DNA from: an uncultured Porphyromonadaceae bacterium
Lineage (GTDB): Bacteria > Bacteroidota > Bacteroidia > Bacteroidales > Muribaculaceae
Reading direction: 5' to 3'
DNA: 64,000 nt
Assembly: GCA_900544305.1 (NCBI GenBank)
Contig: UQUV01000001.1
Location: 62,001 to 126,000 of the forward strand
A program made the position numbers and the translations under genes. Of this stretch, positions 1 through 8,774 are shown piece by piece; positions within the stretch are counted from its first letter, which is position 1, and each line of letters opens with the position of its first letter. The notes beneath the pieces were generated by a model. It saw only the letters and a program-made list of their open reading frames with translations, made no database searches and was not told the DNA's origin.

Positions 1-738
1 TCTAAAGTCATAATGGCGGAAACGATTGACAGTTGGCTTAATAATAAGGCCATGATAGAAAAACTGGCTACACGGATAATCAATAAGGAATACTGCCACT
101 TGAAGTCGGATCTCGACAGAGAACTTGAAGGTGATACGATTCTGATTGGAAAAATAGTTGTATACTATGTCCGTCAGCTGTTGAAATATGACAAACGGAT
201 AGCACCGTTTGAATATAAGAACAGTGAATTGGCAAGCAGTAAAACCCGATGGTCGGTTGGGGGCCACGAGTTTAATTATAGGCAAGTCATTGACAGAATT
301 GATTGTGTCTTGTCGGATGATGGTGATTATTTACGTATTGTTGACTATAAAACGGGTACGGATACTCCGGAAGTAAACAGTGTAGATGACCTGTTTGACG
401 ATACGGTGGCTTCCAGCAAGCGAAAAGCCTTGACTCAGCTGATGCTATACTGTAATTTCTATGTCCAGGATAATGCCGGATATGAGCAAAAGCAGATTTG
501 TCCAGTTGTCTATAAGGTTCGGGATGTAGATGCTGTACTTGTGAACGGCAACACGTTTGATGTGAAAATTGGAAAGCAGACAGTGACTGACTATCGTGAC
601 TATAATAAAGAATTCATGGGTAAGTTTACCGAACTTATTGCAGAATTGTTTGATAGAAACAAACCGTTTGTGCAGACAAAAAATGTTGAGAACTGTAAAT
701 ATTGTCCATTTGTTGAAATTTGTGGCAGAGATTGTTAG
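1..738 (+). CDS. PD-(D/E)XK nuclease domain, C-terminal part of a RecB/AddB-like protein (5' end outside window)
   Basis: The reading frame is already open at base 1, so the gene starts before the window and only the last 245 or so codons are seen. The core nuclease signature is present: an Asp in IDRIDCV, the DYKTG motif about 15 residues later, and a downstream Q-L-x-L-Y motif, as in RecB-family nucleases. The tail has four cysteines (CKYC..., then IC and DC within the last 14 residues), like the iron-sulfur staple of AddB-type nucleases. This suggests the nuclease end of a double-strand-break repair helicase-nuclease. The helicase part, if there is one, lies upstream and cannot be checked here. 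Fold assignment is confident; the exact subunit name is inference. Confidence 0.8.
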   Translation, partial: SKVIMAETIDSWLNNKAMIEKLATRIINKEYCHLKSDLDRELEGDTILIGKIVVYYVRQLLKYDKRIAPFEYKNSELASSKTRWSVGGHEFNYRQVIDRIDCVLSDDGDYLRIVDYKTGTDTPEVNSVDDLFDDTVASSKRKALTQLMLYCNFYVQDNAGYEQKQICPVVYKVRDVDAVLVNGNTFDVKIGKQTVTDYRDYNKEFMGKFTELIAELFDRNKPFVQTKNVENCKYCPFVEICGRDC

Positions 739-746
739 TGATAAAT

Positions 747-777
747 TTTGCTGATTCAATTATTTAGTGTAATTTTG
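747..777 (+). promoter_or_regulatory. Bacteroidota-type promoter of rplY operon
   Basis: TTTG at 747-750 and TAATTTTG at 770-777 are separated by 19 bases, an exact match to the Bacteroidota -33/-7 pattern. Transcription would start near 781, leaving a leader of about 77 bases before the rplY start at 858. Confidence 0.8.
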
Positions 778-857
778 CAACGCTTTTTAAAAATTCCGTG
801 TGATGGGAAATTAGGGAGCAAAACACTTAATTTTTAGTAACACAAAAAAACAAAAGA

Positions 858-1517
858 ATGAAGACTTACAATTTATCAGCTCAGCCAAGAACTGCTATTG
901 GCAAAAAAGCAACTAAAGAATTGCGCAACGCAGGTTTGATCCCTGTTGTATTGAACGGTGGTGAAGTTGTTGAACTTCCGTACAGCGGTAACCTCAATGA
1001 AGGTGAACAAGTAATCGAACTTGCTAACAACAAGGGCGTAAAAGTTACTAACTTGACAGTTAAAGCTGAAGACGTTCGCAAATTGATCTACACTCCGGAC
1101 ATTTACGCTATCGACCTCGATGTAAACGGCGTAAAGAAGATGGCTGTGTTGAAAGATATCCAATTCCACCCGGTAAAGGAAGAAATTCTTCACATCGACT
1201 TGTTGGAAGTAAACGACAAGAAACCGGTTGTTATCGAAGTTCCTGTTAAGCTTGAAGGTCACGCAGAAGGTGTTAAGGCCGGTGGTAAGCTTACTTTGTC
1301 AATGAAGAAAATCAAAGTTAAAGCTATCTACTCTGCAATTCCTGAAAAGGTTATCATCAACGTTGACAACTTGGGTCTTGGCAAGACATTGCAAATCGGC
1401 GAACTTCACTTCGAAGGTCTGGAATTGATGAATGCTAAGAATGCAGTAGTTTGTGCAGTTCAATTGACTCGTGCTGCTCGTGGTGCACAGGCTCAGGCTC
1501 AACAAGGAAAGAAATAA
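858..1517 (+). CDS. rplY: 50S ribosomal protein L25 (Ctc/TL5 type)
   Basis: Binds 5S rRNA in the large ribosomal subunit. The 219-residue protein is the long Ctc/TL5 form: an N-terminal L25 domain (about residues 1-95, opening with LSAQPRTAIGKKATKELRNAG) and a C-terminal beta domain (about 100-190), then a tail rich in Ala and Gln. The gene has its own consensus promoter and is followed after 3 bases by pth. The L25-Pth pairing is common in bacteria and both act in translation. Codon use here (AAC, GAC, ATC, TTG) looks biased as expected for an abundant ribosomal protein. Confidence 0.97.
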   Translation: MKTYNLSAQPRTAIGKKATKELRNAGLIPVVLNGGEVVELPYSGNLNEGEQVIELANNKGVKVTNLTVKAEDVRKLIYTPDIYAIDLDVNGVKKMAVLKDIQFHPVKEEILHIDLLEVNDKKPVVIEVPVKLEGHAEGVKAGGKLTLSMKKIKVKAIYSAIPEKVIINVDNLGLGKTLQIGELHFEGLELMNAKNAVVCAVQLTRAARGAQAQAQQGKK

Positions 1518-1520
1518 CGA

Positions 1521-2084
1521 ATGAAGTATTTAATTGTAGGATTGGGGAACATTGGTCCGGAATACCAAAATACCCGCCACAATATAGGTTTTATGATATT
1601 GGATGCTTTTGCCAAAGCATCCAATATTACTTTTACGACCCAGCGTTACGGCGATGTTGCTGAAATGAGGTTGAAAAACAAGCAGTTGATACTGCTGAAA
1701 CCGTCAACTTACATGAACCTCAGCGGCAATGCGGTGCGTTATTGGCTTGATAAGGAAAATATCAGTATTGACAATCTGTTGGTGCTTGTCGACGATTTGG
1801 CTTTGCCTTACGGTGCAATTCGCTTGAAGGGTAAAGGTAGTGATGCCGGACACAATGGATTGAAGAATATCGCCGAGTTGCTGAAAACCCAGGCTTATGC
1901 ACGTCTGCGTTTCGGTATTGGCAATGATTTTCCGAAAGGATGTCAGGTCGATTATGTGTTGGGCCATTTTACCGAAGAGCAGGAAAAGGCTATGCCTGAG
2001 CGATTGAATGTGGCTGTTGAAGCCGTCAAGAGTTTTTGTCTGGCAGGCCTGTCTATAACAATGAATCAGTTCAACAATAAGTAA
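1521..2084 (+). CDS. pth: Peptidyl-tRNA hydrolase
   Basis: Cleaves the ester bond of peptidyl-tRNA released by stalled ribosomes and so recycles tRNA. The 187-residue length is typical. Family residues are in place: Asn10 in GLGNIGPEY, catalytic His20 in NTRHNIGF, Asn66 in STYMNLSG, Asp91 in the VDDLALP segment and Asn112 in AGHNGLK. The start lies 3 bases after the rplY stop and the next gene follows 2 bases after its stop, so all three are probably co-translated from the rplY promoter. Confidence 0.97.
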   Translation: MKYLIVGLGNIGPEYQNTRHNIGFMILDAFAKASNITFTTQRYGDVAEMRLKNKQLILLKPSTYMNLSGNAVRYWLDKENISIDNLLVLVDDLALPYGAIRLKGKGSDAGHNGLKNIAELLKTQAYARLRFGIGNDFPKGCQVDYVLGHFTEEQEKAMPERLNVAVEAVKSFCLAGLSITMNQFNNK

Positions 2085-2086
2085 AT

Positions 2087-2530
2087 ATGAGTAAAGAGGT
2101 TCGTATTGACAAATGGCTTTGGGCCACACGTATATTTAAAACTCGCACGATTGCCACTGAAGCCTGTAAAAAGGGGCGCGTGACAATTGGAGGGGTGAAT
2201 GTGAAGCCGTCCCGTCCGTTGAAGGTGGGAGAGGTGGTTGATGTCAAGAAGCCTCCTATTACCTATACTTTCCGTGTCAAGGCTTTGGCCGAAAATCGTA
2301 TGGGAGCCAAACTGGTTCCTGACTATTTGGAGAACATAACTTCACCGGCTCAATATGAATTGCTGGAGATGGCACGGATTAGTGGTTTTGTGAATCGTCA
2401 GAAAGGTTTGGGGCGTCCGACCAAGAAGGACGGCCGAGAATTGTCGAAGTTTACCGACGACATGTATTCGTACAGCGATGCGGAATTTTATTTCGATGAT
2501 GACTTTTTTGATGACGATGATGACGAATAG
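2087..2530 (+). CDS. hslR: S4-domain RNA-binding protein, Hsp15 family
   Basis: A 147-residue S4-domain protein beginning VRIDKWLWATRIFKTR, the Hsp15 signature. Hsp15 in E. coli binds free 50S subunits carrying stalled nascent chains, which fits its position directly after pth. The S4 domain covers roughly residues 4-60. The C-terminus is unusually acidic, ending in a run of Asp interrupted by Phe, unlike the basic tail of E. coli Hsp15. It is the last gene of the rplY-pth-hslR unit and is followed by a terminator hairpin. Confidence 0.88.
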   Translation: MSKEVRIDKWLWATRIFKTRTIATEACKKGRVTIGGVNVKPSRPLKVGEVVDVKKPPITYTFRVKALAENRMGAKLVPDYLENITSPAQYELLEMARISGFVNRQKGLGRPTKKDGRELSKFTDDMYSYSDAEFYFDDDFFDDDDDE

Positions 2531-2537
2531 ATTAGAT

Positions 2538-2569
2538 GGGTTTTACTCGATTTGGGTAAAACCTTTTTT
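2538..2569 (+). terminator. Intrinsic terminator after hslR
   Basis: GGTTTTAC (2539-2546) pairs with GTAAAACC (2556-2563) across an 8-base loop and is followed by six T, 8 bases after the hslR stop. Confidence 0.75.
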
Positions 2570-2645
2570 CTTGTCGGAGAAGTTTGTTTGAGTTAAATAA
2601 ATGTTAATAGAACGAAGTGGGGAATGCTGTTTCTTCCGTGTGTTA

Positions 2646-2653
2646 TAAATTTG
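2646..2653 (+). promoter_or_regulatory. -7 box TAAATTTG before the efflux operon
   Basis: TAAATTTG matches the TAnnTTTG box. I see no good TTG 19-20 bases upstream. A start near 2657 would leave a leader of only about 13 bases before the ATG at 2670. Confidence 0.5.
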
Positions 2654-2669
2654 CGTTAATTGAAGAAAT

Positions 2670-3107
2670 ATGCAGAAAGTCGGCTCCAAAATAGTGTTTG
2701 TTTTTATGATGTGTCTGGTGTTCCTGTCGAGCATCATACAATATCATCATCACCACTATGACTGCAGCGAAGGAGCTACGCATTTTTCTACCTTATGTGT
2801 CTATCATTTTTTGCCGGAAAAAAGTGTCCTTGAATTTTCTAAGGAGCACGCCGGACATCAGCATAATGAAGAATCCGACGACTGTAAATCGTTGCTTGGT
2901 AGTGAATACCGGGAGCAGCCGTCGCAGCATCTGGATACTAAAATTTTTGTTTATGACATTTGGAACTGTCTGAACGACTTTAAGTTGGTTGCGGACTGTA
3001 CTACGCAGTCTGTTGACTTGTTTGTTTGTCCTCGGATTGGGATAATTGCCCGAGGTTATTTTCAGGCAGTGCAATTAAGGGGTCCTCCCTGTTTTTCTCA
3101 TTGTTAA
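2670..3107 (+). CDS. His-rich exported small protein of a metal efflux operon
   Basis: A 145-residue protein I do not recognise at family level with certainty; it resembles the short His/Cys-rich proteins (DUF6769-like) that precede RND metal efflux genes in Bacteroidales. A hydrophobic N-terminal segment (about residues 7-24) would act as signal peptide or anchor. It is followed by a run of four His, then Cys, a second His cluster (HAGHQH) and further Cys, so metal binding in the periplasm is plausible. It points toward the efflux genes, separated from them by a 241-base gap, and has its own -7 box. A role as metal chaperone or sensor for the pump is inference. Confidence 0.7.
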   Translation: MQKVGSKIVFVFMMCLVFLSSIIQYHHHHYDCSEGATHFSTLCVYHFLPEKSVLEFSKEHAGHQHNEESDDCKSLLGSEYREQPSQHLDTKIFVYDIWNCLNDFKLVADCTTQSVDLFVCPRIGIIARGYFQAVQLRGPPCFSHC

Positions 3108-3348
3108 TGAATGGGCTCCGTATGGAATCCGGGCAATTCATGCATAAGTCGGCTTTGTGACTTGTGGATTACATTTTTCTGTAAATCTTTTCAGTTTTCC
3201 CAACATTCTGCTGCAAATGAAAAATGCAGTAGGGTTGCAGTCGGTATTTTCTATTTTCGCGCTGGAAAATGAAAAAGGAGTTACAGACTTTATATAATTG
3301 ATTTTAAAAACCAGTCCCGTTTCGGGATATAAAGCATAATGTAAAATA
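3108..3348 (+). other. 241-base gap between the His-rich gene and the efflux adaptor gene
   Basis: No gene is supported. It holds two small inverted repeats: CTGC/GCAG enclosing an A-rich loop (3210-3229) and CCCG/CGGG (3316-3326) close to the next start. No consensus promoter is visible (the closest -7 match is TATTTTCG at 3252), so the efflux genes may be read from the promoter before 2670, with this stretch as an internal leader. Confidence 0.4.
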
Positions 3349-4470
3349 ATGAGAAAATTAAATTGTTTGTCAGTATTGTTAGCCGCTGCTCTTTTGTCAT
3401 GTGGCGGTGGAGAACACTCGCATGAAGGAGAGGAAAAAGGCGAGGAAAAACATGAAACTCATGCCGGAGAGGTTGTGATGCATGAGCATCAGATCAAAGA
3501 ACTGGGTATTAAGGTAGACACGGTCAGAACCGGAGCTTTTTCAGAAGTAATAGCCGTTTCCGGCGAGGTAATGCCGGCGCAGGGCGGTCAGATGATGGTG
3601 GTTGCCAAAACTTCCGGTATCGTTGAGTTTCCCAAAAATCTTCAGTTGGGAGTTGCTGTAAGCAAAGGCCAGTCGTTGGGACATATTTCTGCAAAGGATA
3701 TGCAGGGTGGTGATCCGACAAGTCAGGCCGCTATTGCCTACAACAATGCGAAAGAAGAATTGGAACGTATCACGCCGCTATACGAAGCTCGTATCGTAGG
3801 AGCTCGTGAATACCGCGACGCCAAGCAGGCATTTGAATTGGCTAAGGACGCTTATTTGGGAGAATCAAGGGGCAGTGTGTTGGGTAGCCCGATGAGTGGT
3901 GTTGTCAATAGTCTGCTGGTTGAAAATGGAACATATGTGCAGGCTGGTACTGCTGTGGCTTCGGTGTCGGAAACTGAACGCCTGACATTGAAAGCCTATC
4001 TGCCACAACGTTATTTCTCTTTGTTTCCTACGGTTGTAAGTGCTAATTTCTCGTTGTCATATTGTCCGGAAACATTTGAACTTTCGGCTCTTGACGGACG
4101 GAAACTGACGGCATCCAATGCCGCATCGACAACAGACGGATACGTTCCGGTAATGTTTGACTTTAAAAATGACGGCCGCATTGTTCCCGGCAGCTATGCT
4201 CAGGTTTATCTGTTAGGAGCAGAGCGTTCGAATGTCGTGTCTGTGCCTCTTTCTGCCGTAACAGAAGAGCAAGGCTATTATTTCGTTTATGTCAAAGCTC
4301 ATGAGGAGCATTTTGAAAAACGTCGTGTTGAACTTGGTCAGCAGAATGGAGCGGCTGTGGAAATCAAATCGGGTCTGAAGCCGGGAGAAAGTGTGGTAGT
4401 TGAAGGTGCTGTGCTTGTTAAGTTGGCAGCTAATACCGGTGCAATTCCGGAAGGACATCACCATCATTAA
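3349..4470 (+). CDS. RND efflux periplasmic adaptor lipoprotein, CzcB/CusB type
   Basis: The membrane-fusion subunit linking an inner-membrane RND pump to its outer-membrane channel. The N-terminus has a hydrophobic stretch and the lipobox LLSC, making Cys18 the probable lipidated residue. The mature part begins with a His/Glu-rich stretch (residues about 22-50) and the protein ends in four His, both likely metal-binding. The middle has the barrel-sandwich pattern (GIVEFPKNLQLGVAVSKGQ and GSPMSGVVNSLLVENGTYV) split by a short helical hairpin. The pump gene follows after 15 bases. The metal is not certain; Zn/Co/Cd or Cu/Ag pumps all fit. Confidence 0.9.
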   Translation: MRKLNCLSVLLAAALLSCGGGEHSHEGEEKGEEKHETHAGEVVMHEHQIKELGIKVDTVRTGAFSEVIAVSGEVMPAQGGQMMVVAKTSGIVEFPKNLQLGVAVSKGQSLGHISAKDMQGGDPTSQAAIAYNNAKEELERITPLYEARIVGAREYRDAKQAFELAKDAYLGESRGSVLGSPMSGVVNSLLVENGTYVQAGTAVASVSETERLTLKAYLPQRYFSLFPTVVSANFSLSYCPETFELSALDGRKLTASNAASTTDGYVPVMFDFKNDGRIVPGSYAQVYLLGAERSNVVSVPLSAVTEEQGYYFVYVKAHEEHFEKRRVELGQQNGAAVEIKSGLKPGESVVVEGAVLVKLAANTGAIPEGHHHH

Positions 4471-4485
4471 AAAACGATTGCAATT

Positions 4486-7400
4486 ATGTTGAACAAAATA
4501 ATTCATTTTTCACTCAACAACCGCTTTTTTGTGTTGTTGATGGCTGTCATCTTGTTGCTTGGCGGATTTTATGTGATTCAAAAATCAGAAGTAGATGTAT
4601 TTCCTGATTTGAATGCTCCGACAGTGACAATCATGACAGAGGCTCCGGGTCTGGCTCCGGATGAAGTTGAGAAATTGGTTACTTATCCTATAGAAACGGC
4701 GGTAAACGGTGCAACAGGAGTACGCCGTGTCCGTTCTACGTCGGATACGGGATTTTCGGTCGTGACGGTAGAATTTGATTGGGGTACGGATATTTATATC
4801 GACCGTCAGATTGTTTCGGAAAAGCTGATGACTATTGCCGAAACGCTTCCGCCGAATGTCAACACGCCTGTGTTGGGACCGCAAACTTCCATTATGGGTG
4901 AAATTCTTATTGTTGGTCTGACTTCAACGGAAACGAGCAAACGGGATTTGCGAACTATTGCCGACAGAATGATGAAACCGCAGTTGTTGTCTATCGGCGG
5001 TGTAGCTCAGGTTACGGTGATGGGTGGAGATATCAAGGAATATCAGTTCCTGCTTAATCCCGGTAAAATGAAATACCACAATGTAACGTTGAACGAAGTG
5101 CTGGCTGCCAGTGAAGGTGCCAATACAAATACGAATGGCGGTATCCTCTATGAATATGGAAATGAATATATCATAAAAGGTGTCGTCAATACGGTGAATG
5201 CGGATGAATTGGGGGACATCGTCGTAAAGAGCGAGGCTGGTAAAACGGTCCGAATGTCGGATATTGCCGAGGTGAAAGTCGGTGGAGAGTCACCGCTGCT
5301 GGGCATGGCATCGGTTAATGGGGAACCGGCTGTATTGCTGACAATTTCAAAGCAGTACAATACCGGCACAATTGATTTGATTCACAATATTGAGGCAAGT
5401 CTTGCCGATATGCAGAAGAATATGCCTAAGGATGTGAAAATATCTACGGATATTTTCCGCCAGAGTGACTTTATAGAAAGCTCCATCAATAATATTCAGG
5501 ATGCGTTGTTGGAAGGTGCTCTGTTCGTTGTCATAATTCTTCTGTTCTTCCTGATGGATGTGCGCGCCACTGCCATATCGTTGGTGGCAATGCCATTGTC
5601 GGTGCTGTTTACAATGGTGGTGCTGTATTTTTGCGGATACACTATCAATACGATGTCGTTAGGCGGTATCGCTATTGCCATTGGTTCTCTTGTCGATGAT
5701 GCAATTGTGGATGTAGAGAACGTATATAAGCGATTGAAAGCGAACCGTGCTTTGCCTCCTGAACAGAGGGCCAAGACGTTGGACGTTATCTATCATGCTT
5801 CAGCGGAGGTACGTATGCCGATTTTCAATTCGTCGCTAATTATCATTGCCAGTTTCCTGCCATTGTTCTTCTTGTCCGGTATCGAAGGCCGTTTGCTGAT
5901 TCCGCTTGGTATCGCTTTTATTGTATCGCTGATTGCATCCACTATCGTTGCTTTGACTTTGACTCCGGTGCTGTGCAGCATGTTGTTGTCGAATGACAAG
6001 CACTTGGATAAATCATCAAAAGATGCATGGACTTCCGTTAAAATGCGTGCCGGTTATGCAAAAGTGCTGGCATGGGGTTTCGGTCATAAAAAAATGATTC
6101 TGTCGGCAACCTGCGGTTTGTTTATTGTGGCATGCTGTCTGTTCTTTACTTTGGGCCGCAGCTTCCTGCCGTCGTTCAATGAGGGGTCGTTTACAATCAA
6201 TATCGCTACTATACCGGGCATTTCGTTGGAAGAATCCAATAAAATTGGCGAACGGGTGGATAAGATTTTGATGGACATTCCGGAAATCAAGACAATTGCC
6301 CGTAAAACAGGACGTGCGGAACTGGATGAACATTCACGCGGAAGCAATGCTTCAGAAATTGAAGCTCCTTATGAGATAATTGACCGTCCTAGAGCGGAAA
6401 TAATGAATGAAATCCGTACGCGTCTGTCGGAGATTCCTGGCTTGAGTGTGGAGATAGGGCAGCCGATATCCCACCGTATTGATGCTATGCTTTCGGGTAC
6501 GGAAGCACAGATTGCCATCAAGTTGTTTGGCGACAATTTGAATCAGTTGTACACGATTGGCAAGCAGATTCAGGAACAGATTACTGGGGTGGAAGGTATT
6601 GTGGACGTTAATATTGAACAGCAAATTGAACGTCCGGAGATTGTCATTACGCCGCGTCGGGATGTTATGGCAAGCTACGGTATAACAATGGATGATTTCT
6701 CCAAACTTGTGAATGTTGCCGTTTCCGGAGTAGTCGTTTCACAGGTTTATGAAGAGGGTTTCCCCTATAATTTGCGTGTCAGAATGGACGAAAACAGTCG
6801 TTCGACCATTGAGCAGTTGAGAAACCTGATGATTGACAGCTCAGTCGGGAAGGTAACGTTGGCTGATGTGGCAAACATTGAGTCGACCGACGGACCGAAC
6901 TCCATTAACCGTGAAAACGCACGCCGTCGAATTGTTATTTCTGCCAATGTTGACGGACGTGATTTGCGTGGTGCCGTATCCGATATTCAACATACGATTG
7001 AAGAGAACGTGGTGCTTCCGGAGGGGTATTATATCAATTACGGAGGACAGTTTGAGAGTGAGGCCGAGGCTTCGAGAACGCTGGCCATTGCGTCGGTTGT
7101 GGCTCTGTTGGTTATTTTCGTGCTGTTGTATCAGGAATTCAAAAATCTTCAGCAGTCTTTGATAATATTGGTGAACCTGCCGTTGGCCATGATTGGCGGT
7201 GTGCTTATATTGTGGCTGACATCCGGCGAGCTGAATATTCCTGCGATTATCGGATTCATATCGTTGTTGGGCATTACAACAAGAAACGGTATGTTGCTGA
7301 TGTCGCATTACAATCAGCTTAAAGCGGAAGGCATGGCTTTGATGCCACGTATTTTAAAAGGTTCGGAAGACCGTCTGTTACCGATTATAATGACTGCGCT

Positions 7401-7575
7401 TACATCTGCGTTGGCGTTGATACCGATTGCCGTAAGCGGTACGGAACCGGGAAATGAGATACAAAGCCCAATGGCAATTGTTATTTTGGGAGGTTTGTTC
7501 TCTTCCACGATATTAAATTTGGTGGTAGTTCCTATTATATATTATTTTTGTAACAGAAAAAAGGAAACGGTATGA
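4486..7575 (+). CDS. Heavy-metal RND efflux pump, CusA/CzcA family
   Basis: Inner-membrane proton-driven pump that exports metal ions through a tripartite complex. The 1029 residues match the family (about 1020-1060). Expected architecture is visible: N-terminal membrane segment, a large periplasmic loop, the central membrane block, a second loop and a C-terminal membrane block. The heavy-metal-subfamily signature lies at about residues 390-416 and includes the proton-relay pair Asp404-Asp405 (SLVDDAIVDVENVYKR). It sits between its adaptor gene and its outer-membrane gene, whose ATG overlaps this stop by 4 bases. Substrate cannot be decided from sequence alone. Confidence 0.95.
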   Translation: MLNKIIHFSLNNRFFVLLMAVILLLGGFYVIQKSEVDVFPDLNAPTVTIMTEAPGLAPDEVEKLVTYPIETAVNGATGVRRVRSTSDTGFSVVTVEFDWGTDIYIDRQIVSEKLMTIAETLPPNVNTPVLGPQTSIMGEILIVGLTSTETSKRDLRTIADRMMKPQLLSIGGVAQVTVMGGDIKEYQFLLNPGKMKYHNVTLNEVLAASEGANTNTNGGILYEYGNEYIIKGVVNTVNADELGDIVVKSEAGKTVRMSDIAEVKVGGESPLLGMASVNGEPAVLLTISKQYNTGTIDLIHNIEASLADMQKNMPKDVKISTDIFRQSDFIESSINNIQDALLEGALFVVIILLFFLMDVRATAISLVAMPLSVLFTMVVLYFCGYTINTMSLGGIAIAIGSLVDDAIVDVENVYKRLKANRALPPEQRAKTLDVIYHASAEVRMPIFNSSLIIIASFLPLFFLSGIEGRLLIPLGIAFIVSLIASTIVALTLTPVLCSMLLSNDKHLDKSSKDAWTSVKMRAGYAKVLAWGFGHKKMILSATCGLFIVACCLFFTLGRSFLPSFNEGSFTINIATIPGISLEESNKIGERVDKILMDIPEIKTIARKTGRAELDEHSRGSNASEIEAPYEIIDRPRAEIMNEIRTRLSEIPGLSVEIGQPISHRIDAMLSGTEAQIAIKLFGDNLNQLYTIGKQIQEQITGVEGIVDVNIEQQIERPEIVITPRRDVMASYGITMDDFSKLVNVAVSGVVVSQVYEEGFPYNLRVRMDENSRSTIEQLRNLMIDSSVGKVTLADVANIESTDGPNSINRENARRRIVISANVDGRDLRGAVSDIQHTIEENVVLPEGYYINYGGQFESEAEASRTLAIASVVALLVIFVLLYQEFKNLQQSLIILVNLPLAMIGGVLILWLTSGELNIPAIIGFISLLGITTRNGMLLMSHYNQLKAEGMALMPRILKGSEDRLLPIIMTALTSALALIPIAVSGTEPGNEIQSPMAIVILGGLFSSTILNLVVVPIIYYFCNRKKETV

Positions 7576-8774
7576 AATATAAGATAATCTTTCCTATTAT
7601 GATGTTGGCGGCAATCCCGCTGTTTGCACAGCAAAATGATGAGACTGATTGGCTGTCGCAAATTTCAAGAAACAATAAAGAACTCCAGTCTGCGCGTCAG
7701 GCTATGGAGGGCGACATTCTGATGGCAAAATCGGAAAATAATCTGGCTGATCCTGAATTCGAAATGGAATACGGTTTCCAGCGTCCTGAGAATGGACTGG
7801 AGCTTGTCGTTTCCGAAAGTTTTGAATGGCCGGGAATGTATGTGGCCCGAAAGAAACATATCGACAGCCGGATAACGGCAATGGAGTATGTGTACCAGTC
7901 GAAGGCTTTGAGTTTGCTGGTGGAAGCAAAGCAATTGTTGATAGAACTGGTGAACATCAACAAGCGAATTGCCCTACAGCAGAAGATACAGGATACGGAA
8001 AAGGATTTGCTGGAAAATTATGAGCTTGGAAATGAGGCCGGCGAGTTGTCGCTGATTGATGTGAACAAGCTTAAGGTGGAACTGTTCGATACTGAAAACC
8101 AATTAAAGCAACTTTATATTCAGAAGCGTGTTGCTGTTGACGGGCTGAAGGCATTGAATGGAGGCGAAGAATTGGAGAATTTCAATGCTGATTTATTTGA
8201 TTATACTTCTTCGGAGGTGGCATCGGTCGATGACTGCTGGCATGCCTATACGGCATTGAGTCCGGATTATAAAGTCTTGAAACAGAATAGCGATGTGGCA
8301 GCACAGGCGGTTAAGGTTTCAAAAAACTCATGGCTTCCGTCGTTCCGACTTGGTTATAAGTTGCAGAAAGAAGGTCCGGAAAAAGTGCACGGGTTGGTGT
8401 TCGGTGTGTCAATCCCGTTGTTCTCCAATCGACACAAAGTAAAAATGGAGAAGGCCTATGAGGCTTCCAATGTTCTTTCGTCGGTTGATGCTGAAATGAA
8501 GGAGGAAATAAAAATTCGCACCCAATTTGCTGCGGTGGTGGAACTGGAAGAAATGATAGAATCCTATTCTTCATTTGTTGAAGACCCGGCGAACTTTGAG
8601 ATTTTAAAGAAAGCTTTGGACTTGGGACAGTTGACATTGTTGGAATACCTGACAGAGGTGAAATATTTTCTTGATGCCAACTACAGTTTGTTGGATATGA
8701 AATATGACTATCAGACGAAATTGCTTGAGTTGACAAAATATTCGCTGCTTGACGAAACGGGCTATTTTGAATAA
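7572..8774 (+). CDS. TolC-family outer-membrane efflux protein, CzcC-like
   Basis: Outer-membrane channel of the tripartite metal pump. A 400-residue protein with a signal peptide ending near LFAQ (residue 19) and long heptad-rich helices typical of TolC/CzcC. The ATG overlaps the pump stop in an ATGA arrangement, indicating translational coupling and completing a B-A-C operon. Its last 13 bases overlap the end of recQ on the opposite strand, so there is no room between the convergent genes for a conventional terminator. Confidence 0.9.
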   Translation: MKYKIIFPIMMLAAIPLFAQQNDETDWLSQISRNNKELQSARQAMEGDILMAKSENNLADPEFEMEYGFQRPENGLELVVSESFEWPGMYVARKKHIDSRITAMEYVYQSKALSLLVEAKQLLIELVNINKRIALQQKIQDTEKDLLENYELGNEAGELSLIDVNKLKVELFDTENQLKQLYIQKRVAVDGLKALNGGEELENFNADLFDYTSSEVASVDDCWHAYTALSPDYKVLKQNSDVAAQAVKVSKNSWLPSFRLGYKLQKEGPEKVHGLVFGVSIPLFSNRHKVKMEKAYEASNVLSSVDAEMKEEIKIRTQFAAVVELEEMIESYSSFVEDPANFEILKKALDLGQLTLLEYLTEVKYFLDANYSLLDMKYDYQTKLLELTKYSLLDETGYFE

